From positions 1 through 22,722 of the forward strand of contig JFMF01000039.1 of NCBI GenBank assembly GCA_000635535.1: DNA of 22,722 bases, read 5' to 3'. Below are positions 1-8,235 of the stretch, piece after piece. The translations under genes were made by a program, and so were the position numbers. This DNA comes from Prochlorococcus sp. scB243_496M6 (GTDB lineage Bacteria; Cyanobacteriota; Cyanobacteriia; PCC-6307; Cyanobiaceae). The notes under the pieces were generated by a model. The model searched no databases. It was not told the origin of the DNA and saw only the letters and a program-made list of their open reading frames with translations. Position 1 is the stretch's first letter. Every line of letters begins with the position of its first letter.

Positions 1-854
1 ATATCGGGAAAAAGTTAGTAAATGCTTCAAAAATAGTATTAGAACCAAATACTAAAAATAATGCTCGAGATGAGGTCGTTTTAGAGGTAAATAACCTAAG
101 ACATTGGTATAAATTAAATTCTTCAATTTTCATTAATAAATGGAATAAGGCATTAAATGAAGTTAGTTTCAAGTTATATGAGAATGAGACTCTTGGAATA
201 GTTGGTTCTTCAGGGAGTGGTAAAAGTACATTATGTAGGGCGTTAATTGGACTTCTTAAAGTAAGAGGTGGTGAAATCAAAATTTATGATAAAAATCAAG
301 CATCGAAAAAAAATAAATCTTTTAAAAAGAACAATAAAGTGCAAATTATTTTTCAAGATCCTTTTTCAAGTTTGAATCCGAAAATGACAATTAAAAGTAT
401 TTTGGAAGATATATTTTTTATTCAAAAAATTTCAGATAAAAGAAAAATCGAAAAAGAAATAAGATTAATGTTAAGAAATTTAAATCTCCCTTTAAATAAT
501 GATTTTTTTAATTCTTATCCTAACCAATTATCTGGTGGTCAATTGCAAAGAATTTCATTGGCCAGGGCGCTATTGTTGAAGCCAAAAATTTTAATTTGTG
601 ATGAGAGCGTAAATATGTTGGATGCTTCAGTAAAAATAGAGATTCTTGAATTACTAAGAGTCTTTCAAGAAAAAATGAATTTAACGATTATTTTTATTAC
701 CCATGATTTAGGTATTGCTAAAAGATTTTGTAATAGGTTGCTAGTTATGAATCATGGAAAGATAGTTGATGAAGGAGAAAGTTCTACAATATTCACTAAA
801 ACTCAAAACCCGTATACAAAATCGCTTCTAAATTCCTCTTTAAATCTCATTTAA
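1..854 (+). CDS. Peptide/nickel-type ABC transporter ATP-binding protein, 5' part cut by window edge
   Basis: The reading frame is open from position 3, so the window holds only the C-terminal part of a longer protein. In order: a linker, an ATPase-domain start, Walker A GSSGSGKST (204-230), Q-loop IIFQDPFSSLNP (from 345), signature LSGGQLQR (528-551), Walker B ending CDES where DEP is usual, and the H-loop in FITHD. The FQDPFSSLNP string and the spacing are typical of the DppD/DppF/OppF family. The roughly 40 residues before the ATPase domain suggest this may be the second half of a duplicated two-ATPase protein, as found in cyanobacteria; that part is inference. It would power import of peptides or a similar solute at the inner membrane. 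The gene ends 8 bp inside the convergent pseudouridine synthase gene. A GTG at 339 is internal and not the real start. The substrate is unknown. Confidence 0.88.
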   Translation, partial: IGKKLVNASKIVLEPNTKNNARDEVVLEVNNLRHWYKLNSSIFINKWNKALNEVSFKLYENETLGIVGSSGSGKSTLCRALIGLLKVRGGEIKIYDKNQASKKNKSFKKNNKVQIIFQDPFSSLNPKMTIKSILEDIFFIQKISDKRKIEKEIRLMLRNLNLPLNNDFFNSYPNQLSGGQLQRISLARALLLKPKILICDESVNMLDASVKIEILELLRVFQEKMNLTIIFITHDLGIAKRFCNRLLVMNHGKIVDEGESSTIFTKTQNPYTKSLLNSSLNLI

Positions 855-1806
855 CTTTAAGAACACTTAGTAATTTTTGAAAATCTAATGGTAATTCTGA
901 TTCAAATATCATTTCTTTACCATTTATTGGATGTATAAGTCCAAGCTTGATGGCGTGTAAAGCTTGGCCATCTAATTTACAGGGTAGTTTTTTACATCTT
1001 CCATATAATGGATCACCCACAATTGGATGATTAATGTGAGCGCAATGAACTCTTATTTGATGCGTTCGCCCCGTATCTAGTTTGAAACTCATTAATGAGT
1101 AATTGCCAAATCTTTCTTCTAATTTCCAATAGGTACAGGCATACCTTCCTGAAGTTTCTTCAACTACTTTATATTTCAATCTATTTAATTTATCTCTGCC
1201 AATGTGTCCCACAATTTGGCCTTCTTCAGAATTAGGTGCTCCATGAATTACTGCAATATATTCGCGTGATGCTATTTTTTCTTTAATTTGTTTCTGGAGA
1301 TTTACTAATGCCTCTTGGCTTTTTGCAACCACCATACATCCGGAGGTATCTTTATCTAATCTGTGAACAATCCCAGGTCTTAATTTCCCATTAATTCCAG
1401 GCAGATCTTTACAGTGAAAAAGTAATCCATTCACTAAAGTTCCAGATTTGTGTCCAGGGGCTGGATGAACTATTAGACCTGATTGTTTATTGATGACTAT
1501 GATGTGCTCGTCTTCAAAAAGGATATTTAAATCCATTTTTTCAGGTTTCAAATAAATAAGAGGTTCTGGAGGAGGCATCCATATTTGAATATTGTCGCCA
1601 TTTTTTAATGGGGTCTTTGCTTTTGCGGTCTTATAGTTTACTAGCACTAAACCTGAATTTATAAAATGTTGAATTCTTGCTCTACTTTGTTCTGGCCTTT
1701 TACTTACCAACCATCTGTCTAGCCTCATAGGCAGAGGTTGCTCATAAATAATTTCTATAAGCTCACCTTCTCCAATGCCGAAAGAATTTTGATTATTTAA
1801 TTCCAT
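847..1806 (-). CDS. rluD: RluD/RluA-family 23S rRNA pseudouridine synthase
   Basis: This 319-residue protein isomerises uridine to pseudouridine, most likely in 23S rRNA. It has an N-terminal S4 RNA-binding domain (about residues 27-70, MRLDRWLV and SRARIQ) and then the catalytic domain with HRLDKDTSG at 148-156, whose Asp151 is the expected nucleophile. Later RTHQIRVH and GDPLYG motifs are also typical. Length and domain order match RluD. The ATG at 1806 gives about 26 residues ahead of the S4 domain, normal for the family. Its first 10 bases overlap the end of the upstream GTPase gene, so the two are probably co-transcribed and translationally coupled; both act on the large ribosomal subunit. 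The exact target uridines (RluD versus RluA/RluC type) cannot be told from sequence alone. Confidence 0.93.
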   Translation of the reverse strand: MELNNQNSFGIGEGELIEIIYEQPLPMRLDRWLVSKRPEQSRARIQHFINSGLVLVNYKTAKAKTPLKNGDNIQIWMPPPEPLIYLKPEKMDLNILFEDEHIIVINKQSGLIVHPAPGHKSGTLVNGLLFHCKDLPGINGKLRPGIVHRLDKDTSGCMVVAKSQEALVNLQKQIKEKIASREYIAVIHGAPNSEEGQIVGHIGRDKLNRLKYKVVEETSGRYACTYWKLEERFGNYSLMSFKLDTGRTHQIRVHCAHINHPIVGDPLYGRCKKLPCKLDGQALHAIKLGLIHPINGKEMIFESELPLDFQKLLSVLKVK

Positions 1807-2669
1807 AGTGGGACTTCTAAAGCAATTTTACCCAGCATTTGATTTCTATAATCTTCCAATAACTTATGAGACATTCTCCTTTTATCACCTGAGGTATGTT
1901 TTGAAGCTGCTTCGTTGATCCAAGCAGAAGGATTCTTAAAGCCTTTTGTAATATCAACTCCATATCTGTTAGATATTTGTTTAACTGAGATATTCGCATT
2001 CTTATCTTTGTTGAGAGTGGATATAATTTTGATAAACCCAATTGCGACACTCTCTATTTCATAAGCAGCTTCACCAATATCGTCACACAGTGCAAGATTA
2101 AGTGCTGATTTTTGATCTTCTAAATTTGGAGGTATAACACCAGGTGCATCTAGCAGATCTATACCACTTTCTAATTTTATCCATCTTAAATTACGAGTCA
2201 CGCCTGCTTTCCTAGCGCTATCTACAACTCTTTTTTTTGCAATTCTATTAATTAATGCTGACTTCCCTACGTTTGGAAAACCAAGTGTAAGGGCTCTAAT
2301 TGGCCTAATTCGCATTCCTCTAGAGAGTCTTCTATCGTCGATTGACGACCTAGAATCTTTAGCTGACTTACAAATTTCTTTAATCCCTATTCCTCTTTTA
2401 GCATCACACCAAAGAGGATATTGATCTTTATCATTAAACCATTTGTTCCAGCTATTGATTGTATGAGGGGAGATCATGTCTGATCTGTTAATAACAAGAA
2501 TATGTTTTTTATTATTTATCCATTTATTTAAGTGTGGATGTCCTGTTGACAAAGGAATTCGTGCATCTCTAACTTCAATGACTAAATCTACTTTATTGAT
2601 AACTTCAGATAATTTCTTTTCTGCTTTTGCGATATGGCCGGGGTACCATTGGATTTTAGGTATGTCCAC
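1797..2669 (-). CDS. rbgA: Ribosome biogenesis GTPase RbgA (YlqF), circularly permuted
   Basis: A 290-residue GTPase of the YlqF/RbgA (MTG1) family, which helps late assembly of the 50S subunit. The N-terminus has the family WYPGHIAKA motif (8-16). The G motifs come in permuted order: G4 NRSD (61-64, a variant of NKxD), then G1 GFPNVGKS (130-137), a G2 region near GVTRN (156-160), and G3 DAPG (174-177). A C-terminal helical RNA-binding domain follows. The start is GTG at 2669, which directly precedes the conserved motif; no ATG fits. It is the first gene of a two-gene unit with the pseudouridine synthase. A TATACT element at 2743-2748 on this strand is a possible -10, giving a leader of roughly 65 bases. 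Confidence 0.94.
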   Translation of the reverse strand: MDIPKIQWYPGHIAKAEKKLSEVINKVDLVIEVRDARIPLSTGHPHLNKWINNKKHILVINRSDMISPHTINSWNKWFNDKDQYPLWCDAKRGIGIKEICKSAKDSRSSIDDRRLSRGMRIRPIRALTLGFPNVGKSALINRIAKKRVVDSARKAGVTRNLRWIKLESGIDLLDAPGVIPPNLEDQKSALNLALCDDIGEAAYEIESVAIGFIKIISTLNKDKNANISVKQISNRYGVDITKGFKNPSAWINEAASKHTSGDKRRMSHKLLEDYRNQMLGKIALEVPLWN

Positions 2670-2742
2670 TTCAATAAATCAAATAAAATTTTGTATTCCT
2701 TTTAGTTTTTATAAGTTTCAAAAGTATTTACTTCTAAAGTCT

Positions 2743-2748
2743 AGTATA
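2743..2748 (-). promoter_or_regulatory. Possible -10 element for rbgA
   Basis: TATACT on the minus strand, about 75 bases before the rbgA GTG. The region is very AT-rich, so chance matches are likely, and no convincing -35 hexamer is visible. Confidence 0.3.
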
Positions 2749-2770
2749 AATTTAATGACTAAAAAATTTT

Positions 2771-2776
2771 TATAAT
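2771..2776 (+). promoter_or_regulatory. Possible -10 element for pgk
   Basis: A perfect TATAAT on the plus strand, which would start transcription near 2784 and give pgk a leader of about 100 bases. No clear -35 is seen. A second AT-rich box, TATAAA at 2864-2869, is too close to the ATG (13 bases) to be the -10 of a normal leadered mRNA. Confidence 0.4.
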
Positions 2777-2806
2777 CGTTAATTTTTAAAATTTATTAAG
2801 GCATAG

Positions 2807-2861
2807 GTAACAGTTACTACTTTTTAACCCAATAAGCCCAAATTAACGTTAGGGTCTTGGG
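2807..2861 (+). promoter_or_regulatory. Palindrome and interrupted inverted repeat upstream of pgk
   Basis: Two dyads lie in the pgk leader. GTAAC-A-GTTAC (2807-2817) is a perfect 5+5 palindrome with a one-base centre. Downstream, CCCAA (2828-2832) pairs with TTGGG (2857-2861), and an inner CCC (2837-2839) pairs with GGG (2852-2854) around an AT-rich loop. If transcription starts at the TATAAT near 2771, both would sit in the 5' untranslated RNA; otherwise they could be operator sites. The GC content of the second dyad stands out from its surroundings. Function is not known. Confidence 0.4.
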
Positions 2862-2882
2862 ATTATAAATATAGTTTGTTTA

Positions 2883-4091
2883 ATGTCAAAATTATCTCTT
2901 TCCAATCTTGATAAGACACATTTAGAAGGAAAAAAAGTTCTTGTAAGAGTAGATTTTAATGTTCCATTAAATGAAGACGGTCAAATAACCGATGATACGC
3001 GTATTCGTGCAGCGATCCCAACTATTGAATATCTTATTAATCATTCCGCAAAAGTTATTTTAGCTGCTCATTTTGGTAGACCAAAGGGTCAGGTAAATGA
3101 AAAAATGAGATTAACTCCAGTAGCAGCAAGATTAAGTGAATTGTTGGGGCAAAATGTTGCTCTTACTAACAGTTGTATTGGTGATGAAGCAGTTGCACAA
3201 TCAAATAGCTTATCTAATGGAGATGTTCTTTTACTTGAAAATGTTCGTTTTTTTGGTGAAGAGGAAAAGAACGACCTAGAGTTTGCTAAAAAATTAGCAT
3301 CACATGCAGATATGTACGTAAATGATGCTTTCGGTGCTGCTCATAGAGCGCATGCTTCAACTCAGGGTGTTACAAATTATTTAAGTCCCTCAGTAGCTGG
3401 ATTCCTTTTAGAAAAAGAATTGAAATACCTACAAGGAGCTGTAGATTCCCCAAATCGTCCATTGGCAGCAATAGTTGGAGGATCAAAGGTTAGTAGCAAA
3501 ATAGGAGTACTTGATTCTTTACTAGATAAGTGTGACAAAATCATGATTGGTGGAGGTATGATTTTTACTTTTTATAAAGCTAGAGGTTTAGATGTCGGAA
3601 AGAGCCTTGTAGAAGAAGATAAACTCGAGCTTGCTAAAGACTTAGAAGCAAAAGCAAAATTAAAAGGAGTAGAATTGCTATTACCCACTGATGTGGTTTT
3701 GGCTGATCAATTTTCTCCTGACGCCAATAGTAAAATATCTCAAATTGATGCAATTAGTGGTAATTGGATGGGTTTAGACATTGGTCCAGATTCCATTAAA
3801 GTTTTTCAGAATGCACTCGCAGAATGTAAGACAATTATTTGGAATGGTCCAATGGGAGTTTTTGAATTTGATAAATTTGCAGACGGTACAAATGCAATAG
3901 CTACGACTCTTGCGGACTTAAGTGCTTTTTCTGAAGTTTGTACAATAATTGGTGGTGGAGATTCAGTTGCAGCAGTTGAAAAAGCAGGATTAGCTGAGAA
4001 AATGTCTCATATATCTACTGGAGGTGGGGCTAGTTTGGAACTTTTAGAAGGTAAAACTTTACCAGGTGTGGCTGCGTTAAACGACGCTTAG
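2883..4091 (+). CDS. pgk: Phosphoglycerate kinase
   Basis: A full-length 402-residue phosphoglycerate kinase, which interconverts 1,3-bisphosphoglycerate plus ADP and 3-phosphoglycerate plus ATP. In a cyanobacterium it serves both the Calvin cycle (ATP-consuming direction) and glycolysis in the dark. Visible motifs are RVDFNVPL (22-29, substrate loop), AHFGRPKG (62-69), GGGDSVAAV (starting 357) and STGGGASLE near the C-terminus (from 378), which line the nucleotide and hinge regions. The ATG at 2883 fits the family N-terminus. No Shine-Dalgarno sequence is evident. The gene is divergent from rbgA and ends one base before the stop codon of the convergent unknown gene, leaving no room for an intergenic terminator. 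Confidence 0.98.
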   Translation: MSKLSLSNLDKTHLEGKKVLVRVDFNVPLNEDGQITDDTRIRAAIPTIEYLINHSAKVILAAHFGRPKGQVNEKMRLTPVAARLSELLGQNVALTNSCIGDEAVAQSNSLSNGDVLLLENVRFFGEEEKNDLEFAKKLASHADMYVNDAFGAAHRAHASTQGVTNYLSPSVAGFLLEKELKYLQGAVDSPNRPLAAIVGGSKVSSKIGVLDSLLDKCDKIMIGGGMIFTFYKARGLDVGKSLVEEDKLELAKDLEAKAKLKGVELLLPTDVVLADQFSPDANSKISQIDAISGNWMGLDIGPDSIKVFQNALAECKTIIWNGPMGVFEFDKFADGTNAIATTLADLSAFSEVCTIIGGGDSVAAVEKAGLAEKMSHISTGGGASLELLEGKTLPGVAALNDA

Positions 4092-4092
4092 G

Positions 4093-4827
4093 CTATATCT
4101 TATCAACAATATCAATGCTCTTTGTGAAAGTAATCATTCCTTCAGGATGAGCTATAATTCCTGACCAAATTTGTATCCCTGGTTTTGAAGGGGCTCTTGT
4201 TATTTTAAAAATCCCTCCAGACGCCAAAGGCTCCAATAATATTTCTTGTTCAAACAATGAATTAACTTGATGAGGTTTTATAGCTCCAGCAATAATAACT
4301 TCTTCAAGAGGCTTATTTAGAATTATATCGATATCGTATTTTGAACCAGTAAGAACTCTATCAGGAATTTTAAAACTAATATCTATTTTTTTATTATCGT
4401 TTCTTATTGTGGTGAATAAATTTTTGATAATCCCTTCATCTATTTTCCCATTTACGATTGAAAATAAATAATCAAATTTGGATTCGAGTATATATATTTC
4501 TTCATTAACTATTTTTTCCCCAAAAACTTTTATTCGCAAAATACCTTCATCTGGAATATTAGATTTTAATCTTTTGATCTTCCATTTGCTGTTAGGGAAA
4601 TCATCAATAATCTTTGAAAATTGTTTTGGTATATTTTGGCTTTCTTCATTTCTAAAATTTTTTCTAATGAATTCTAAATCTTTTGCATTTAAGGAGTTTT
4701 CTAGATTTCTTATAAAATCAACTTTCAAAGTTTGCGTTATTGCTGAATAGGGATAAATAAGATAAACAAATAAGTAGAGAAGAAATCCTATATTTTTGAA
4801 TAAGTTTAAATTAAACATATTAATCAT
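4093..4827 (-). CDS. Conserved-looking exported or membrane-anchored protein of unknown function
   Basis: A 244-residue protein I cannot assign to a family. Residues about 10-30 are hydrophobic after a short Lys-containing head, so this is a signal peptide or N-terminal anchor, placing the rest in the periplasm or thylakoid lumen. Residues 33-70 look helical (a DFIRNLENSL pattern). The remainder is beta-rich, with alternating hydrophobics and an LTGSKYDIDIILNKPLEEV stretch that resembles an Ig-like or beta-sandwich strand pair. No cysteine and no catalytic motif stands out. The start could be ATG 4827 or the ATG three codons later; both retain the hydrophobic segment. It lies between pgk (1 bp away, convergent) and murG (31 bp, divergent), so it probably shares a promoter region with murG. 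A link to envelope or peptidoglycan is only a guess from position. Confidence 0.75.
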   Translation of the reverse strand: MINMFNLNLFKNIGFLLYLFVYLIYPYSAITQTLKVDFIRNLENSLNAKDLEFIRKNFRNEESQNIPKQFSKIIDDFPNSKWKIKRLKSNIPDEGILRIKVFGEKIVNEEIYILESKFDYLFSIVNGKIDEGIIKNLFTTIRNDNKKIDISFKIPDRVLTGSKYDIDIILNKPLEEVIIAGAIKPHQVNSLFEQEILLEPLASGGIFKITRAPSKPGIQIWSGIIAHPEGMITFTKSIDIVDKI

Positions 4828-4858
4828 TGGTTATTTTATTCTACTATTTTAGGTTTTT

Positions 4859-5950
4859 ATGTCTAAAAAAAATAATTTATTAGTTGCAGCAAGTGGGACA
4901 GGGGGGCATATTTTCCCAGCCTTAGCAGTTTCTAAAGAGGTGGAAGATGAATGGAATATTCACTGGTTGGGTGTTAGTCAAAGACTTGATGCAAATTTTA
5001 TTCCCGAAAAATATAGTTTGAGGACTTTGAATATAAAGACACCAAGAAAAAATATATTTTTGTTTTATCAATATATAGAAATTTTAATGTCAACTTTTCA
5101 AATAATTAAGATCCTAAAAGAAAAAAAAATTAACTTAGTTTTTGCGACTGGCGGTTACATATCAGCACCTACTATTGTTGCTTCAAAACTTCTAAGGATC
5201 CCTATCATTATTCATGAATCAAATGTAGTTCCAGGAATGGTCACGAAATATTTTGGTTTTTTATGTAACTATGTTCTTTTAGGATTTAAAGAAACAAATT
5301 CTTATTTAAAAAATTGTAATACTATTTTCACTGGAACACCTTTAAGAGAGCAATTCTATAAATTTAATTTTTTGCCAAAATGGGTTCCAAAAGGTAATGG
5401 ACCTCTTTTGATTGTTATGGGAGGTAGTCAAGGAGCAAAAGCTATCAATCAAATTCTTTATGAATCTCTAGAATTTTTAATAAAAAAACAATTTCGGATA
5501 GTTCATATTGTTGGCGAATCTAATCTAAAACCTTTTCATGTAAAAAACTCCAAAAATTATATTCAAAAGAAATTTACTAATGAGATAGCAGCTTTAATTC
5601 AAAACTGTGATCTTGTAATATCGAGATCTGGTGCAGGAACAATCAATGAATTAATGGAGGCTGAAAAACCTTCAATTTTAATACCATATCCAGATTCTAA
5701 AAATAATCATCAGGAGAAAAATGCCATGATTCTTGCTGCAAGTGGAGGCTCAGTTTTAATCAATCAGAATAAAATGTCTAAAGAGGTTTTTGAAGAAACT
5801 CTAGAAAGAATTTTTAAACTAAAATCAAAAAAGGGAAAAAAACATTATGAAATATTAGATCTAATGAAGAAGAATATGGAAAATAATAATAAAATTAAAT
5901 CTAAAAATGAGATTAAAAAGTATATTGATTATTTTTTAAAGGAATTCTGA
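4859..5950 (+). CDS. murG: Undecaprenyl-PP-MurNAc-pentapeptide:UDP-GlcNAc N-acetylglucosaminyltransferase MurG
   Basis: This 363-residue GT28 glycosyltransferase adds GlcNAc to lipid I to make lipid II, at the cytoplasmic face of the membrane. The N-terminal domain carries the glycine loop GTGGHIFPA (13-21), ATGGY (96-100) and HESNVVPG (119-126; the usual form is HEQN). The C-terminal UDP-GlcNAc domain carries GGSQGA (188-193), SRSGAGTINE (255-264) and the NHQEKNA motif (283-289). Length is normal. The ATG at 4859 sits ten residues before the first glycine loop, as expected. The upstream gap is only 31 bp and is shared with the divergent unknown gene. The last 22 bases overlap the convergent aminotransferase gene. 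Confidence 0.97.
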   Translation: MSKKNNLLVAASGTGGHIFPALAVSKEVEDEWNIHWLGVSQRLDANFIPEKYSLRTLNIKTPRKNIFLFYQYIEILMSTFQIIKILKEKKINLVFATGGYISAPTIVASKLLRIPIIIHESNVVPGMVTKYFGFLCNYVLLGFKETNSYLKNCNTIFTGTPLREQFYKFNFLPKWVPKGNGPLLIVMGGSQGAKAINQILYESLEFLIKKQFRIVHIVGESNLKPFHVKNSKNYIQKKFTNEIAALIQNCDLVISRSGAGTINELMEAEKPSILIPYPDSKNNHQEKNAMILAASGGSVLINQNKMSKEVFEETLERIFKLKSKKGKKHYEILDLMKKNMENNNKIKSKNEIKKYIDYFLKEF

Positions 5951-7050
5951 ATTTCTTCACATAAAAGAGTGTTATTTTTTCTATTCTGTAGACTTATTCT
6001 TGCCCACTTTTCGTCAAGAAATCTAAATGAAGTGCATTCTCTAAGCAATATTCCCTTATTTTCTAAGTATTTTATATTTGGCGACAAGGATTTTTCACTT
6101 TCAATTAAAAAAAAGTTGGTTGAAGAGTTATGAATTTTAAGGTTCTCTATTTTTAATAATTTTTCAAATACTCTCTTTTTTTCAATATTTATCCAGCTGT
6201 GAATCTGTTTTGTCCACTGTTCATAGAATTTCTTATTACTTAGTAGATCAATTCCGGCTTTAATAGAAAATGAATTTAAAGGCCAAGGATCTCTATTTAT
6301 TTCCCATTGTTTAAGTTTTTTCGATGAGCCAATAACGTAACCTAATCTAAGACCAGGAATATTGAAGATTTTCGTCAAGCTTCTCAAGACTAATAAATTA
6401 TCAAATCTTTTGGTTAATGGTATTAAAGATTCTTTGTCTCCATTAGGTGTTATCGATAAAAAAGCTTCATCGCAGATAACTAATTTATATTTTTTCACAA
6501 CTTCCTCCAATGAATTCTTTTCCCATAATTGGCCAGTAGGGTTATGTGGATTTGTTATCCAAATAACATCACCTTTTGGATGAAGCGGAAATGATTGAGG
6601 AAAAATATCATTCCAGTTTTTTGGTAATTCGCAATTTATAAAATTGCTATTCCAACAATTTAAAGATCTTTCATAATCAACAAATGATGGAGAAGGAATA
6701 CAACTTATTCCGAATTTGGATGCTTCATAACCTGCCCAGGTTATTAATTCAGAAGCTCCATTTCCAGGCAATATATTGTCTGGATTTATCCCATGAAATT
6801 TGCCGATTATTTCTTTCAGATCACTCAAGTTTCTTTCTGGGTAATATCTAAAGCCAAGATTCTTAATTTCCGCATTTATTGAATCTATTAGTATTTGAGG
6901 GGGATCAAAGGGTACTAATGATGCACTTGCATCAATGATTTCGGATGGTAATAAATTTAATTTTTTCGCAATTGCATATACATTTCCACCGTGCTTCAAG
7001 TTTGACCCTTGCATGGCTAACGTTGAGTAATCATGAGGTTCATTATTCAT
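5929..7050 (-). CDS. Class I/II PLP aminotransferase, CobC/CobD (threonine-phosphate decarboxylase)-like
   Basis: A 373-residue PLP enzyme of fold type I. The opening HGGNVYAIAKKL (20-31) followed by DASASLVPFDPP (40-51) resembles CobD/CobC, the L-threonine-O-3-phosphate decarboxylase that makes aminopropanol phosphate for the cobamide nucleotide loop. It also resembles HisC (histidinol-phosphate aminotransferase). PLP contacts are visible: TNPHNPTG (166-173), ICDEAF with Asp194, and the Schiff-base lysine in SLTKIFN (Lys227), then RLGY with Arg235. Marine picocyanobacteria make a B12-type cofactor, so CobC/CobD is my preferred role, but an amino-acid aminotransferase cannot be excluded. It is the last gene of the string rnhA-pyrD-this gene (9-base gap to pyrD) and overlaps the end of murG by 22 bases. 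Confidence 0.82.
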   Translation of the reverse strand: MNNEPHDYSTLAMQGSNLKHGGNVYAIAKKLNLLPSEIIDASASLVPFDPPQILIDSINAEIKNLGFRYYPERNLSDLKEIIGKFHGINPDNILPGNGASELITWAGYEASKFGISCIPSPSFVDYERSLNCWNSNFINCELPKNWNDIFPQSFPLHPKGDVIWITNPHNPTGQLWEKNSLEEVVKKYKLVICDEAFLSITPNGDKESLIPLTKRFDNLLVLRSLTKIFNIPGLRLGYVIGSSKKLKQWEINRDPWPLNSFSIKAGIDLLSNKKFYEQWTKQIHSWINIEKKRVFEKLLKIENLKIHNSSTNFFLIESEKSLSPNIKYLENKGILLRECTSFRFLDEKWARISLQNRKNNTLLCEEIQNSFKK

Positions 7051-7059
7051 TCTCTAATT

Positions 7060-8229
7060 TTATTCAACCCATTTTAAATCTGATCCAATTGCATCTTTTA
7101 TACTAGATAATTGATGGTTATTGAGTTGCTTTATAATTCCCTCAAGTATATCTGGTACTAATTGTGGACCCTTATATATCCATCCTGTATAAAGTTGAAT
7201 TAATGATGCTCCAGAACAAATTCTTTCCCAAGCTGACTCAGGACTATTTATTCCACCAACCCCAATTAAAATAATCTTTTTATCAATATTATGTATATGT
7301 TTTATTATTTGATTTGCTTTTTTTTGGAGAGGCCTTCCACTTAATCCTCCATTTTCTTGAGAGAGTAATAATCCAGTTTGGCTGATCTTTCTATTTTCAA
7401 GACCTAATCTATCAATGCTGGTGTTTGTAGCAATTATTCCATCGATTTTTTCCTCGATTATTAATTTGCAAATATCTTCAATATCTTTAAGGCCTAAATC
7501 TGGCGCAATTTTTACAAATAATGGTGGACAATTAGGTAAGTTTTTAATTTCTCTAAGAAGTTCTTTTAGAAGAATTGGATCTTGTAATTTTCTTAGTCCT
7601 TCAGTATTTGGAGAACTAACATTTATTGCTGCGTAATCACAATATGGAATTAATAATTTTAGAGAAGTTAAATAATCATCCTTTGCTTGAGATAAACCTG
7701 TAATTTTTGACTTCCCGAAATTTATCCCTAAACAAATATTCTCCCTGTTTTTTTTAAACTCAATACCTTGTTCGACAAAGTTTTTAACTAGATTTTCAGC
7801 ACCATTATTATTGAAACCCATTCTATTTAATGCTGCTTCTTCTTCTGCCAATCTAAATAACCTTGGTTTGGGATTTCCATTCTGAGCAAATTTAGTTACT
7901 GTACCAAGCTCAGCAAATCCAAAACCAAAATCTTTCCATATATTTGCAGCATTTCCATTTTTGTCAAAACCCGCAGCTAAACCAATTGGATTACAAAAAT
8001 TTATTCCACATATGTTCTGAGTTAACCTTTTATCAACTACAGAAAATTCTTCATTTAGATTTTTTAAGATAGAAGATACTATAGGCCAATTATATTTTCT
8101 TGAACTGAATGATAGGAGACTAAGAGATAAATTTGTTAAGTATTCTGCATCAATTCCAGAGTCTTTTTTTAATACAGGGGTAATCAAGTTTTTATAAAGA
8201 TTTTTAAATCCCCCCTTCTTATCATTCAT
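7060..8229 (-). CDS. pyrD: Dihydroorotate dehydrogenase (quinone), class 2
   Basis: This 389-residue FMN enzyme oxidises dihydroorotate to orotate in pyrimidine synthesis and passes electrons to membrane quinone. The N-terminal helical segment (about residues 8-60) marks the membrane-associated class 2 type. The FMN barrel shows NPIGLAAGFDKNG (80-92), NRMGFNNNG (135-143) and NVSSPNTEGLR (203-213), which includes the catalytic serine position. Further on, IATNTS and a GVGGI phosphate-binding segment are present. The ATG at 8229 lies 6 bases after the rnhA stop, so the two are clearly one transcription unit. Nothing is missing or fused. Confidence 0.97.
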   Translation of the reverse strand: MNDKKGGFKNLYKNLITPVLKKDSGIDAEYLTNLSLSLLSFSSRKYNWPIVSSILKNLNEEFSVVDKRLTQNICGINFCNPIGLAAGFDKNGNAANIWKDFGFGFAELGTVTKFAQNGNPKPRLFRLAEEEAALNRMGFNNNGAENLVKNFVEQGIEFKKNRENICLGINFGKSKITGLSQAKDDYLTSLKLLIPYCDYAAINVSSPNTEGLRKLQDPILLKELLREIKNLPNCPPLFVKIAPDLGLKDIEDICKLIIEEKIDGIIATNTSIDRLGLENRKISQTGLLLSQENGGLSGRPLQKKANQIIKHIHNIDKKIILIGVGGINSPESAWERICSGASLIQLYTGWIYKGPQLVPDILEGIIKQLNNHQLSSIKDAIGSDLKWVE

Positions 8230-8235
8230 AAAAAA

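Noticed and set aside
2476..2775. 99-codon plus-strand frame overlapping the rbgA start
   Set aside because: Mostly antisense to rbgA conserved motifs, with no recognisable domain; the tail is in AT-rich spacer.
2807..2817. NtcA site in the pgk upstream palindrome
   Set aside because: NtcA sites are GTA-N8-TAC; here the spacing is five bases, so it does not fit.
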